Notes under the pieces: model-generated
The model's database searches: none
What the model saw: only the letters and a program-made list of their open reading frames with translations
Told to the model about the DNA's origin: nothing
Translations under genes and position numbers: made by a program
DNA from: JBOHRE01 sp050732635
Lineage (GTDB): Bacteria; Gemmatimonadota; Gemmatimonadetes; Longimicrobiales; RSA9
NCBI GenBank assembly: GCA_050732635.1
Contig: JBOHRE010000056.1
Location: 1-22,681, forward strand
Direction: 5' to 3'
Length of the DNA: 22,681 nucleotides
In this document: in pieces, positions 8,091 to 14,965 of the stretch
Numbering within the stretch: position 1 is the stretch's first letter
Layout: every line of letters begins with the position of its first letter

Positions 8091-8196
8091 CCCTTACACT
8101 TGCACTAACACTAACACTTACACTTACACTTACACTTACACCATTACCTTACACTCACACTTGCTCTCATCCCTTACACTCTCCACTTCGACTGCC
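8091..8196. repeat. Right arm: TTACAC hexamers plus inverted repeat
   Basis: Eight consecutive hexamers at 8094-8141 (TTACAC, TTGCAC, TAACAC twice, then TTACAC four times), a 7-nt break, then TTACAC and TCACAC at 8149-8160. The 24-bp block perfectly inverse to the left arm is at 8156-8179. After a 4-nt step comes CACTTCGACTGCC (8184-8196), inverse to the left end. Compared with the left arm, there are 7 extra bases between the inner and outer blocks. The arm starts directly behind the four-helix-bundle stop (8090) and ends 5 bp before the M28 stop codon. Confidence 0.9.
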
Positions 8197-8201
8197 TCCC
8201 C

Positions 8202-9590
8202 TCAGCGCGGCAACCTCTCCGGCAACTCCGCCACCACATACCCCATGACCGCCATCGCCGCCGTACACAGCGCAACGTCCCGCGGATCCAGCTTATCCAA
8301 CGTATCCGCGTCCGTATGGTGATACCAAAAATACCGCGACCCCTCGACCCTCAACCCCATCCCCGGCACGCCCAGCGCAATGATCGGCCCAATGTCCGCG
8401 CCACCGCCGCCGCGGCTGATCTGCCCGGCGCCGATCGGCTCGAGCAGGCGGCCGATGGCGCGCACGATCTCGAAAGCGGCGTCGCTGCCGGTGAACCCGA
8501 AGCCCTCCGGATCGAACACGCCCGCATCGGACTCGATGGCCAGCACATGGTCGTCCAGCTCAGCGCGGTGCCGATCCCGATACGCCTCGGCGCCGCGTAG
8601 GCCGTTCTCCTCGTTGGTCCACAGCACGACGCGGATGGTGCGACGCGGCCGCATGCCGAGCGCGTGCAGCAGGCGCACGGCTTCCCAGGCGACGACGCTG
8701 CCGCCGGCGTCATCCATCGCGCCCTGCCCAACGTCCCAGGAATCGATGTGTCCGCCGATGACGACGACCTCCTCGGGTCGCTCGCGGCCGACGATCTCGC
8801 CGACGACGTTACGCGATTCGACATCGGGCAGGGTCTGGGCGTTCATGACCAGGCGCACGACGACGCGCTCGCCACCCTCCTGCAGCCGGCGCAGCAGCAG
8901 TGCATCCTCGAGCGTGAGCGCGGCGTGCGGGATCCGCGGCACGTCCGCGTCGTAGCGCATGGCGCCGGTATGCGGCGTCTTCATCGAGTAGGGGCCGATG
9001 GAACGGATCAGGCTGGCGACGGCGCCGGCCCGAGCGGCGGCGATCGCGCCTTCGGTGCGGTAGCGCACGGTCTCGCCGTAACTCGTGAAGGGCACGTCGA
9101 AGAGCACGATCCTGCCGCGGGCGTCGTCGCGGCGTGCCTCCAGCTCAGCGAAGCCGCCGACGACCAGGACCTCGGCCTCGATGCCGCCGGGCGGCGTCGC
9201 CACGCTGCCACCGAGCCCCAGCATTGGCAGGCTCTGTCGGCGCGGCGCGAGCAGCTCGGCCGACTCCTGACCACGTACCCAGCGCGGCACCATCACGGGC
9301 TCGCCGCGCACGTTCTCCAGCCCGTCTGCCCGCATCTCGTCGAGGATCCAATCGATCGCGCGCTCCAGGTTCTCCGATCCGCTGAAGCGCGGCCCGAACC
9401 CGTCGACCAGCTCGGCCAGGCGACGGTATGCCGCGCTGTCCTGAAGCGCGGCGGCGATCAGCCGTTCGGCGTCGACGCGCAGCTCACCGACCGTCGCGCT
9501 GCCGGGGACCTGTGCGAGGCCGGGCGCGGGCATGCCGGTGCCGAGCCAGAGCACACCCGTGATCGCCGCGATGCCAGTGCGGTGCGTCAT
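8202..9590 (-). CDS. M28-family zinc peptidase (carboxypeptidase Q-like), exported
   Basis: 462 residues from ATG at 9590, with AGG purines about 10 nt upstream. Signal peptide about 1-26 (PGLAQ). A PA-type insert occupies about 95-260, and the M28 core follows. Two-zinc ligand set is complete: His281 (GGHIDSWD), Asp293 (GAMDDAGG), Glu328 (with Glu327 as catalytic base, TNEENGLRGA), Asp355 (ESDAGVF) and His425 (YHHTDADT). Spacing and motifs resemble plasma glutamate carboxypeptidase, which trims dipeptides. The stop lies 5 bp from the right arm of the repeat element. Before that insertion the gene may have run directly into M16 as one peptidase operon. The gene is 62 bp behind the phosphorylase on the same strand. 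Confidence 0.93.
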   Translation of the reverse strand: MTHRTGIAAITGVLWLGTGMPAPGLAQVPGSATVGELRVDAERLIAAALQDSAAYRRLAELVDGFGPRFSGSENLERAIDWILDEMRADGLENVRGEPVMVPRWVRGQESAELLAPRRQSLPMLGLGGSVATPPGGIEAEVLVVGGFAELEARRDDARGRIVLFDVPFTSYGETVRYRTEGAIAAARAGAVASLIRSIGPYSMKTPHTGAMRYDADVPRIPHAALTLEDALLLRRLQEGGERVVVRLVMNAQTLPDVESRNVVGEIVGRERPEEVVVIGGHIDSWDVGQGAMDDAGGSVVAWEAVRLLHALGMRPRRTIRVVLWTNEENGLRGAEAYRDRHRAELDDHVLAIESDAGVFDPEGFGFTGSDAAFEIVRAIGRLLEPIGAGQISRGGGGADIGPIIALGVPGMGLRVEGSRYFWYHHTDADTLDKLDPRDVALCTAAMAVMGYVVAELPERLPR

Positions 9591-9652
9591 GTCGATCGCC
9601 TGTCGTCGTGGAAGGAGGCGTGCGGTGCGGGCGCGTGCGATCTGGAACGTGG

Positions 9653-11452
9653 TCAGAGCGTGGCTTCTACGGGCGTGCGACGCCGGCGAGTCGGCAGCAC
9701 GGGCACGCCGTAAGCATTGGCCGCGTATTGCAGCAGCATGCGCTCGGCATTGAAGAACGACGCATTGAGTGCAACCGCCGAGCGCATGACCTGCGCCCAG
9801 CCATCGGGGTTGTCGTAGTAGAGGGGCAGGATCAGGTGCTCGAGCTTGTCGTAGAGCGACGTCGCCTCGCCGGCACCGTCGCTCTCATTGTGCCAGCTCT
9901 CGCCGATCGACCAGCCGGTCACACCCTCGACGTGGCCCTCGACCCACCAGCCGTCGAGCACGCTCAGGCTCGGCACGCCGTTCATGGCCGCCTTCATGCC
10001 GCTGGTGCCCGACGCTTCCTGCGGCTTCTGCGGTGTGTTCAGCCAGAGGTCGACGCCCGCACACAGTTTCGCGGCCAGCGCCATGTCGTAGTCCTGTAGG
10101 TACAGCACGCGCACGGCCGGCGCGAGCGCGGCCGCCGCCTCGAAGACGCGGCGAATCAGCGCCTTACCGCCCGTGTCGTGGGGGTGTGCCTTGCCCGCAT
10201 AGAGCACCTGGAGCGCCCGGCCGGGGCCGGCCAGGGCACGCAGCCGCTCGAGATTCGAGAACAGCAGGTCGGCGCGCTTGTAGGACGTCGCGCGGCGCGC
10301 AAAGCCGATCGTGAAGGCTGCAGGATCGAGCTCGCTGCCGGTACGGCTGGCGACCTCGGCCACCAGCTCGCGCTTCGCTTCAGCGTGTGCCTCGCGCACC
10401 TCCGCGAGCGGGATCGCGATGGCGTAGCGCAGGTTGAAGCTCTCGAAGCGCCATTCGGGAATATGACGGTCGTACAGCTTGCCGAACCCGGGCGCGACCC
10501 AGGTCCGGGCATGAACGCCGTTGGTCACCGAGTCGATCGGGTAGCCAGGGAACATGCCCTCGGAGACCGCGCGGTGACGCATCGCCACACCGTTCACGTA
10601 GCCCGACAGATGCAGTGCCAGGTGCGTCATGTTGAGGGTTCCGTCGACGCAGCCACCGGTCTGCTCGAGCAGCTCGGTGCGCTCGACACCGAGCACGCTG
10701 GCGACCATATCGAGCGGGAAGCGGTCGTGGCCGGCGGGCACGGGAGTGTGCGTCGTGAAGACGCAGTGCTCGCGCACCGCGGCGATCGCGGCGGCGGCGG
10801 CGGCGCCCGCCGCCAGCCGCTCCTGCAGCAGCCCGAGTGCGAGCAGGGCGGAATGGCCTTCATTCAAGTGGTGGATCGAGATCGCGCCAAAGCCGAGCGC
10901 GCGCATCATCGCGAGTCCGCCCAGGCCCAGGACAGCCTCCTGCCGCAGGCGATACCGATCATCGCCGATATAGAGTCGATCGGTGATCTCCCGATCTTCG
11001 CTGGCGTTCTCCGGCAGCTGCGTGTCCAGGAGGTAGACGGGAACTTCGAAGCCCGAATAGCCCGAGATGCGGTAACACCAGGCGCGGATCGTGACCGGCC
11101 GGCCATCGAGCGAGATGCGCGCGCGCGGCGCGAGCTTCTCGAGGTGATCGTCGGGCGTCCAGTCGACGGACGCCTCGCTCTGCACGCCGGTCGCATCCAG
11201 CCGCTGCCGGAAGTAGCCGCCGCTGTGCAGCAAGCTCACGCCCACGATGGGCAGGCCGAGATCCGCCGCCGCGCGCAGCGTGTCACCGGCCAGTACGCCC
11301 AGTCCGCCGGCATAGGTCGGGATCTCGGGCGCGAGCGCGGCTTCCATGGTGAAATAGGCCACGACGCGCACGGCGTCGCTGCCGTTGGGCAAGGACGGAT
11401 GCGGCGTGACCAGACGCGTACTCCAGTCAGGGGAATGCACGTTCACCGGCAT
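9653..11452 (-). CDS. glgP: Glycogen/alpha-glucan phosphorylase family enzyme (GT35)
   Basis: 599 residues from ATG at 11452 (MPVNVHSPDWS); a TTG 27 codons earlier at 11533 would overlap the stress-gene stop and is not preferred. Phosphorolysis of alpha-1,4-glucan to glucose-1-phosphate with pyridoxal phosphate is the family reaction. The pyridoxal site EASGTSGMKAAMN matches the phosphorylase signature, with Lys487 the Schiff-base lysine. Other family blocks are GGLGVLAGDTL near the start, NEGHSALLALG, and TTHTPVPAGHDRF. It belongs to the short type that resembles TIGR02094 members but lacks their extra N-terminal domain. It sits 77 bp behind the stress gene, with a terminator-like hairpin between, so it may have its own promoter. 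Gene symbol is by family; the natural substrate (glycogen or maltodextrin) is uncertain. Confidence 0.9.
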   Translation of the reverse strand: MPVNVHSPDWSTRLVTPHPSLPNGSDAVRVVAYFTMEAALAPEIPTYAGGLGVLAGDTLRAAADLGLPIVGVSLLHSGGYFRQRLDATGVQSEASVDWTPDDHLEKLAPRARISLDGRPVTIRAWCYRISGYSGFEVPVYLLDTQLPENASEDREITDRLYIGDDRYRLRQEAVLGLGGLAMMRALGFGAISIHHLNEGHSALLALGLLQERLAAGAAAAAAIAAVREHCVFTTHTPVPAGHDRFPLDMVASVLGVERTELLEQTGGCVDGTLNMTHLALHLSGYVNGVAMRHRAVSEGMFPGYPIDSVTNGVHARTWVAPGFGKLYDRHIPEWRFESFNLRYAIAIPLAEVREAHAEAKRELVAEVASRTGSELDPAAFTIGFARRATSYKRADLLFSNLERLRALAGPGRALQVLYAGKAHPHDTGGKALIRRVFEAAAALAPAVRVLYLQDYDMALAAKLCAGVDLWLNTPQKPQEASGTSGMKAAMNGVPSLSVLDGWWVEGHVEGVTGWSIGESWHNESDGAGEATSLYDKLEHLILPLYYDNPDGWAQVMRSAVALNASFFNAERMLLQYAANAYGVPVLPTRRRRTPVEATL

Positions 11453-11503
11453 CGCTGCACGAGGCACCTTCGCCTTACATTCGGGCTGTCGAAAAAGATC
11501 CCC

Positions 11504-11523
11504 AAGAAAACCGCAATGGCGGT
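11504..11523 (-). terminator. Terminator-like hairpin between stress gene and phosphorylase
   Basis: Read on the minus strand, 7 bases after the stress-gene stop: ACCGC-CATT-GCGGT followed by TTTCTT. The stem is only 5 bp but is GC-rich and is followed directly by a T-rich run, as in an intrinsic terminator. It would end or attenuate transcripts before the phosphorylase. Confidence 0.4.
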
Positions 11524-11529
11524 CCGCCG

Positions 11530-12366
11530 TCAAGGCGCGCCGTGGTCGAGCCCAGGCGCGAGCACGACCGAGCAGGTGGCCCGACGCACGACCCGTGAGG
11601 CGACACTGCCGATCACGGCCCGCCGGACGGCACCGTGTCCCCGGGTGCCGAGGGCGAGCAGATCGACGCGTTCGCGCTCGGCGTACGCGACGATCGCATC
11701 GGCCACGGGCTGACCGGTGATGAACGAAACGGGCAGCGCGTCGGCGCCTGCCGACAGCGCGTCGTGCTCAATGGTCTCACGCGTACCTGCAGCGACCGGA
11801 TCGGACGAGACGTGCAGTAGACGCAGCTCGGCGGTGTCGAGCGCGCGCGCGAGCTCGCGCACGCGCAGCAGCGCCGTGCTCGCCCGAGGCGAGCCATCGG
11901 TCGCAAACACGATGCGGCGGGGCGGCAACTCCAGCGTGCCGCGGACGATGAGCACCGGCATGGGCACGCAGCGAATCACCTGATCCGCGGTCGTGCCGAG
12001 GATGCCCTGCGCCGTGCTCCTGCGGCTATGCGGGCCGATCACGATCAGATCGGCACGCACGTCCTCGGCTCGCGCGGCGATCGCCTTGTGCGCGATGTAC
12101 ACCATGACTTCGCGGCTGACCGCATCGGCGAGGCCCGCGGCCGCGAGCTGCGCATCGAGCGCGGCCTCGGCGCGCTCCACGACCGTGGTGAAGGGCGCGT
12201 CATCGATGGCCGGCGCGCCCGGCCGTGCCTCGAAGTCGAGCGCATGGACCACGTGGAGCGCGGCACCCGTGTGTTGGGCAAGCGCGCCCGCAGCGGCCAG
12301 AATCGGATCGGAGCCGGGTGTGAGATCGGTACCGACGAGAATCGAGCGCAGGTCGTGATCGGTCAT
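11530..12366 (-). CDS. Tandem universal stress protein (two UspA domains)
   Basis: 278 residues from ATG at 12366. The longer frame back to 12657 lies over the membrane-protein gene and is rejected. Two Usp domains: residues about 6-143 (SILVGTDLTPGSD ... VPMPVLIVRG) and about 149-271 (RRIVFATDGSP ... ATCSVVLAPG). The second has a perfect ATP-binding motif, Gly240-x2-Gly243-x9-Gly253-Ser254 (GTRGHGAVRRAVIGS). The first is degenerate at the equivalent place (GPHSRRSTAQGILGT), so ATP binding may occur in only one half. Usp proteins respond to starvation and stress. Location between a GH15 enzyme, a membrane protein and a phosphorylase suggests a stress-linked carbohydrate-use unit. A strong hairpin precedes the start. 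Confidence 0.92.
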   Translation of the reverse strand: MTDHDLRSILVGTDLTPGSDPILAAAGALAQHTGAALHVVHALDFEARPGAPAIDDAPFTTVVERAEAALDAQLAAAGLADAVSREVMVYIAHKAIAARAEDVRADLIVIGPHSRRSTAQGILGTTADQVIRCVPMPVLIVRGTLELPPRRIVFATDGSPRASTALLRVRELARALDTAELRLLHVSSDPVAAGTRETIEHDALSAGADALPVSFITGQPVADAIVAYAERERVDLLALGTRGHGAVRRAVIGSVASRVVRRATCSVVLAPGLDHGAP

Positions 12367-12384
12367 CGAGGCGAAAGTAGGGCC

Positions 12385-12415
12385 GGCCGCCGGATGTGAC
12401 CAGCAGCCGGCGGCC
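12385..12415 (-). promoter_or_regulatory. 9-bp GC hairpin in front of the stress gene
   Basis: GGCCGCCGG (12385-12393) and CCGGCGGCC (12407-12415) pair perfectly around a 13-nt loop. It falls in the 53-bp gap, after the membrane-protein stop and 18 nt before the stress-gene ATG. No T-tract follows, so it fits an mRNA-processing, stabilising or attenuating element better than an intrinsic terminator. Confidence 0.5.
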
Positions 12416-12419
12416 AGGC

Positions 12420-12896
12420 TCAGACCAATGAGTAGAACGTGCCGAGCACGAGACCGAACAGCGCATGCGCGACCAGCGTTACGAGCGGCGTGGGCCGGCC
12501 GTAGTGCAGTCCGAAGAATCCTGGCGGCTGCAACTGCCGGTTCGCGGTCGGGCCGTAGTATTCGCTGACCATGCGCGGGTGCAGCGCCGGCATCAGCGGC
12601 ATGCCCACGGCCAGGACGAAGCTGCCGTGGAGGATCCCCGCCAGCGTGCCCCACCACCAGGTCGCGACGCCCAACACCTCGAAGCCGTAACCGTAGAGAA
12701 ATGCGAACATCCAGCCGATGAGCATGTGCGCGACGGCGCCATAGAGCATTGCGCGGTCGCGGCTGGGCGTGAACATGGTGCCGAGCAGAAAGGGAATGCT
12801 CATGCGCGTGAGGCCGAATCCCTGGGCACCGGCCATGGTGGTGGTCAGCACCACGGTGGCGACGAAGCCCCAGAGCGCCGCGCTTGCGATGTTCAC
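12420..12896 (-). CDS. Small integral membrane protein of unknown function
   Basis: 158 residues from a GTG start that overlaps the GH15 stop (GTGA, 4-nt overlap), so translation is probably coupled. About four membrane helices can be seen: ALWGFVATVVLTTTMAGA (7-24), AMLYGAVAHMLIGWMFAFLY (49-68), WWGTLAGILHGSFVLAVGM (81-99) and TPLVTLVAHALFGLVLGTFY (136-155). A Pro/Gly-rich region with HPRMVSEYYGP lies between the last two. It resembles DUF6789-type small membrane proteins in my memory, but I do not know a function. Its tight coupling to GH15 and its place ahead of the stress protein hint at a role in the same stress or carbohydrate process. Confidence 0.8.
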   Translation of the reverse strand: MNIASAALWGFVATVVLTTTMAGAQGFGLTRMSIPFLLGTMFTPSRDRAMLYGAVAHMLIGWMFAFLYGYGFEVLGVATWWWGTLAGILHGSFVLAVGMPLMPALHPRMVSEYYGPTANRQLQPPGFFGLHYGRPTPLVTLVAHALFGLVLGTFYSLV

Positions 12897-14761
12897 CGTC
12901 CGGCGGCGCTCGGGTTGGCCCTGGCCTGCTCGATCGCGAGCGCGGCGTCGATCAGCCCGACATGGGTGAAGGCCTGCGGGAAGTTGCCGAGCGCGCGGCC
13001 GCTCTCCGGATCGACCTGCTCGCCGAATAGGCCCACATCATTGGCGCGTGCGAGTACAGCAGCGAATGCGGATGTGGCGGTCTCGACGTCGTGCGTGAGA
13101 GCATAGGATTCGGCGTTCCAGAAGCTGCAGATGCCGAACGCACCTTCGCGGCCGGGCAGGTCATCCTCGCGCTCGTAACGGTACAGCAGGCCGTTCACCT
13201 CGAGCCGCTCCCGCACGCGCCGACAGGTCGAGCGATAGCGCTCGTCGTCGGCCGCCAGGTAGCCGCATTCACCGAGCAGCAGCAGACTGGCATCCAGCTG
13301 GTCACCATCGAATTCGTCGACATAGCTTTGCAGCCTCTCATTCCAACTCCGCGTTTCGATCGCAGCGCGCAGCGCGTCGCGCTCGCGCATGAAATCGGCG
13401 CGCGGAATGTCGAGTCCGGCATGCTCGTTCAGCCACAGTAATCGATCGAGGCCGACCCAGGAGATCGCCTTCGAAAACGTGTACTGACGTTTGTCTCCTC
13501 GGATTTCCCAGACGCCGTGATCCGGCTCGCGCCACCGTTTGCAGATGGTTTCGCCGAGGCCGCGTAGCAGCTTTCGTTCGGTGCGATCGATGGCGCCACC
13601 TCGCTCGACGAACCGGAACACGGCATCGATGACCTCGCCGTACGTGTCCAACTGGAATTGCTCCGCCGCAGCATTGCCGAGACGCACGGGTCGGGACCCG
13701 GCGTAGCCGTCGAAGCCCGCCAATTCGCACTCCGGGCGCGGCACCTCACCGTACACGTCGTAGAGGACGCGGATCTCCGGCCATGTACGACGTGTCGCGT
13801 GGAGGATCCAGGACGCGAATGCCTGACCCTCGGCCGTGAAGCCGAGATCGAGGAAGGCACGCACGGTCAGGGATGCGTCACGCAGCCAGCAATAGCGGTA
13901 GTCCCAGTTTCTATCCCCGCCGATATGCTCGGGCAACGAGGTGGTCGGTGCGGCGACGACGGCGCCCGACGGCGCGTACGTCATCAGCTTCAACACGAGC
14001 GCGCTCCGCAGTACTGCCGCCTCGAAGTCACCGTCGTAGCGCAGGTCACGACACCAAAGGCGCCACCAGCGCGCGCTCTGCTCGAGCCGCCTCTCGGCCT
14101 GCTCGCCGAGCACCGGTATGTAACCGGGTGCCTCGTGCGCCGCGCTGAGTGAGAGCCAGGCCCGCTCGCCGGCGTGGAGGCGCAGACGTGCGTGTGCGGC
14201 GCCATCGTCCCGCAGCGCCCACTCGACACCATCGCCGCGGAGCACATACACATCCTTGCCGTGATCGAAGGTGACGGTGTCGGCCCCGAAGCGGCGAACC
14301 CGAGGCTCGAAGCGGTCGAAGTCGGGGCGCGGATCGCACAGGATCTCGACCTCCACCTCGCCGGCAGTGCACTCGAGACGCCGTAGGATCTGATGCTCCG
14401 CCCACAGCTCCTGGTTCTTGTCCGACTCCGATGCCACGGGCATGAAGTCGACCAGGCGCAGCACGCCGCCGGCCGCCTCGAAGCGCATCTCGAGGAGATT
14501 CGTCCCGGGCAAGTACGCACGCGTCGGCAGGTAGCGGCCCGCCGGCCGCACGCTGAAGCGGCCACCCCGTGCGCGATCGAGCAGCGCCGCGAATAGGGCG
14601 CCGCTGTCGAACCGCGGACAGCAGAACCAGTCGATCGAGCCGTGACGCGAGACCAGCGCGGCGCAACGACAGTCGCCGATGATCGCGTAATCGTCGATCG
14701 GCGCAGGCCGTACGGCTGACCGGACGTTTGCGCTCCGATCGACGCTCGCCTCGGCTGTCAT
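12893..14761 (-). CDS. Glycoside hydrolase family 15 (glucoamylase/trehalase-like)
   Basis: 622 residues, ATG at 14761 with ribosome site CGGGAG (14769-14774). The N-terminal domain (about 20-240; PIDDYAIIGDCRCAALVSRHGSIDWFCCPRF) is the beta-sandwich typical of this group, followed by an (alpha/alpha)6 barrel. Catalytic residues are visible: general acid Glu419 in HGVWEIRG and general base Glu581 in FGEQVDPESG. The substrate-site block WDYRYCWLRDAS (286-297) is intact. The reaction is glucose release from alpha-glucans, or trehalose cleavage as in the mycobacterial trehalase of the same family; sequence alone does not separate these. No signal peptide, so cytoplasmic. It heads the minus-strand cluster with the membrane protein, stress protein and phosphorylase. 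Confidence 0.93.
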   Translation of the reverse strand: MTAEASVDRSANVRSAVRPAPIDDYAIIGDCRCAALVSRHGSIDWFCCPRFDSGALFAALLDRARGGRFSVRPAGRYLPTRAYLPGTNLLEMRFEAAGGVLRLVDFMPVASESDKNQELWAEHQILRRLECTAGEVEVEILCDPRPDFDRFEPRVRRFGADTVTFDHGKDVYVLRGDGVEWALRDDGAAHARLRLHAGERAWLSLSAAHEAPGYIPVLGEQAERRLEQSARWWRLWCRDLRYDGDFEAAVLRSALVLKLMTYAPSGAVVAAPTTSLPEHIGGDRNWDYRYCWLRDASLTVRAFLDLGFTAEGQAFASWILHATRRTWPEIRVLYDVYGEVPRPECELAGFDGYAGSRPVRLGNAAAEQFQLDTYGEVIDAVFRFVERGGAIDRTERKLLRGLGETICKRWREPDHGVWEIRGDKRQYTFSKAISWVGLDRLLWLNEHAGLDIPRADFMRERDALRAAIETRSWNERLQSYVDEFDGDQLDASLLLLGECGYLAADDERYRSTCRRVRERLEVNGLLYRYEREDDLPGREGAFGICSFWNAESYALTHDVETATSAFAAVLARANDVGLFGEQVDPESGRALGNFPQAFTHVGLIDAALAIEQARANPSAAGR

Positions 14762-14965
14762 CCCGATTCTCCCGGGCTGTAGTGATGGATGTCCCGCGCG
14801 GCAGCGCCTGCAGCGCGGTCACGGGCTGCTGCCCGACGCCCTAATCGGCGGTCCCCAGAATAGGTTCCGACATGGATCGCAGCCACGGTTTGACAGGGCT
14901 GCGGGGCGCGGGCGAGATTCGCGGGCCGCTGCGGCGCAACCAACCCAGCCCAACGCGAGGGCCTC
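14762..14965. promoter_or_regulatory. Divergent promoter region between GH15 and the amino-acid permease
   Basis: 204 bp between divergent genes, so promoters for both directions are expected here. A small palindrome CGGGC-TGCT-GCCCG (14822-14835) is the only clear structure. I could not identify convincing -35/-10 boxes. The permease start (GTG 14966) has GAGG a few bases upstream. Confidence 0.45.

Larger units (their letters stand above)
7445..8196. mobile_element. IVS-like element: S23 four-helix-bundle gene between complementary arms
   Basis: About 750 bp lies between two same-strand peptidase genes, bounded by arms that are inverted copies. The inner part of each arm is a TTACAC/GTGTAA hexamer array. 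The middle is a 24-bp perfect inverted match (7455-7478 with 8156-8179). The outer part is a 12/13-bp match (7445-7457 with 8184-8196). The core holds one plus-strand gene of the family found inside 23S rRNA intervening sequences, which also have complementary ends. There is no transposase, and I found no target-site duplication at the edges. Calling it mobile is inference from the arms, the interruption of a peptidase pair and the known behaviour of rRNA intervening sequences. Confidence 0.5.

Noticed and set aside
8091..8160. Hexamer array as a CRISPR
   Set aside because: Units are 6 nt with no spacers.
7445..8196. Diversity-generating retroelement, because the S23 fold includes Avd
   Set aside because: No reverse transcriptase, template repeat or variable repeat is present in the window.
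7440..8201. Target-site duplication at the element edges
   Set aside because: Left flank (ACCAGTG) and right flank (TCCCCTC) share no convincing direct repeat.
11518..11528. GGCGGTCCGCC palindrome
   Set aside because: Has a one-base centre, so it cannot form a hairpin by itself; partly overlaps the better terminator-like stem.
11453..11533. TTG start of the phosphorylase at 11533
   Set aside because: Overlaps the stress-gene stop, and the added residues have no family match and are encoded over the terminator-like hairpin.
10178..11713. 511-residue plus-strand ORF opposite the phosphorylase
   Set aside because: Arg/His/Gln-rich shadow typical of GC-rich DNA; the minus-strand frame has a clear phosphorylase signature.
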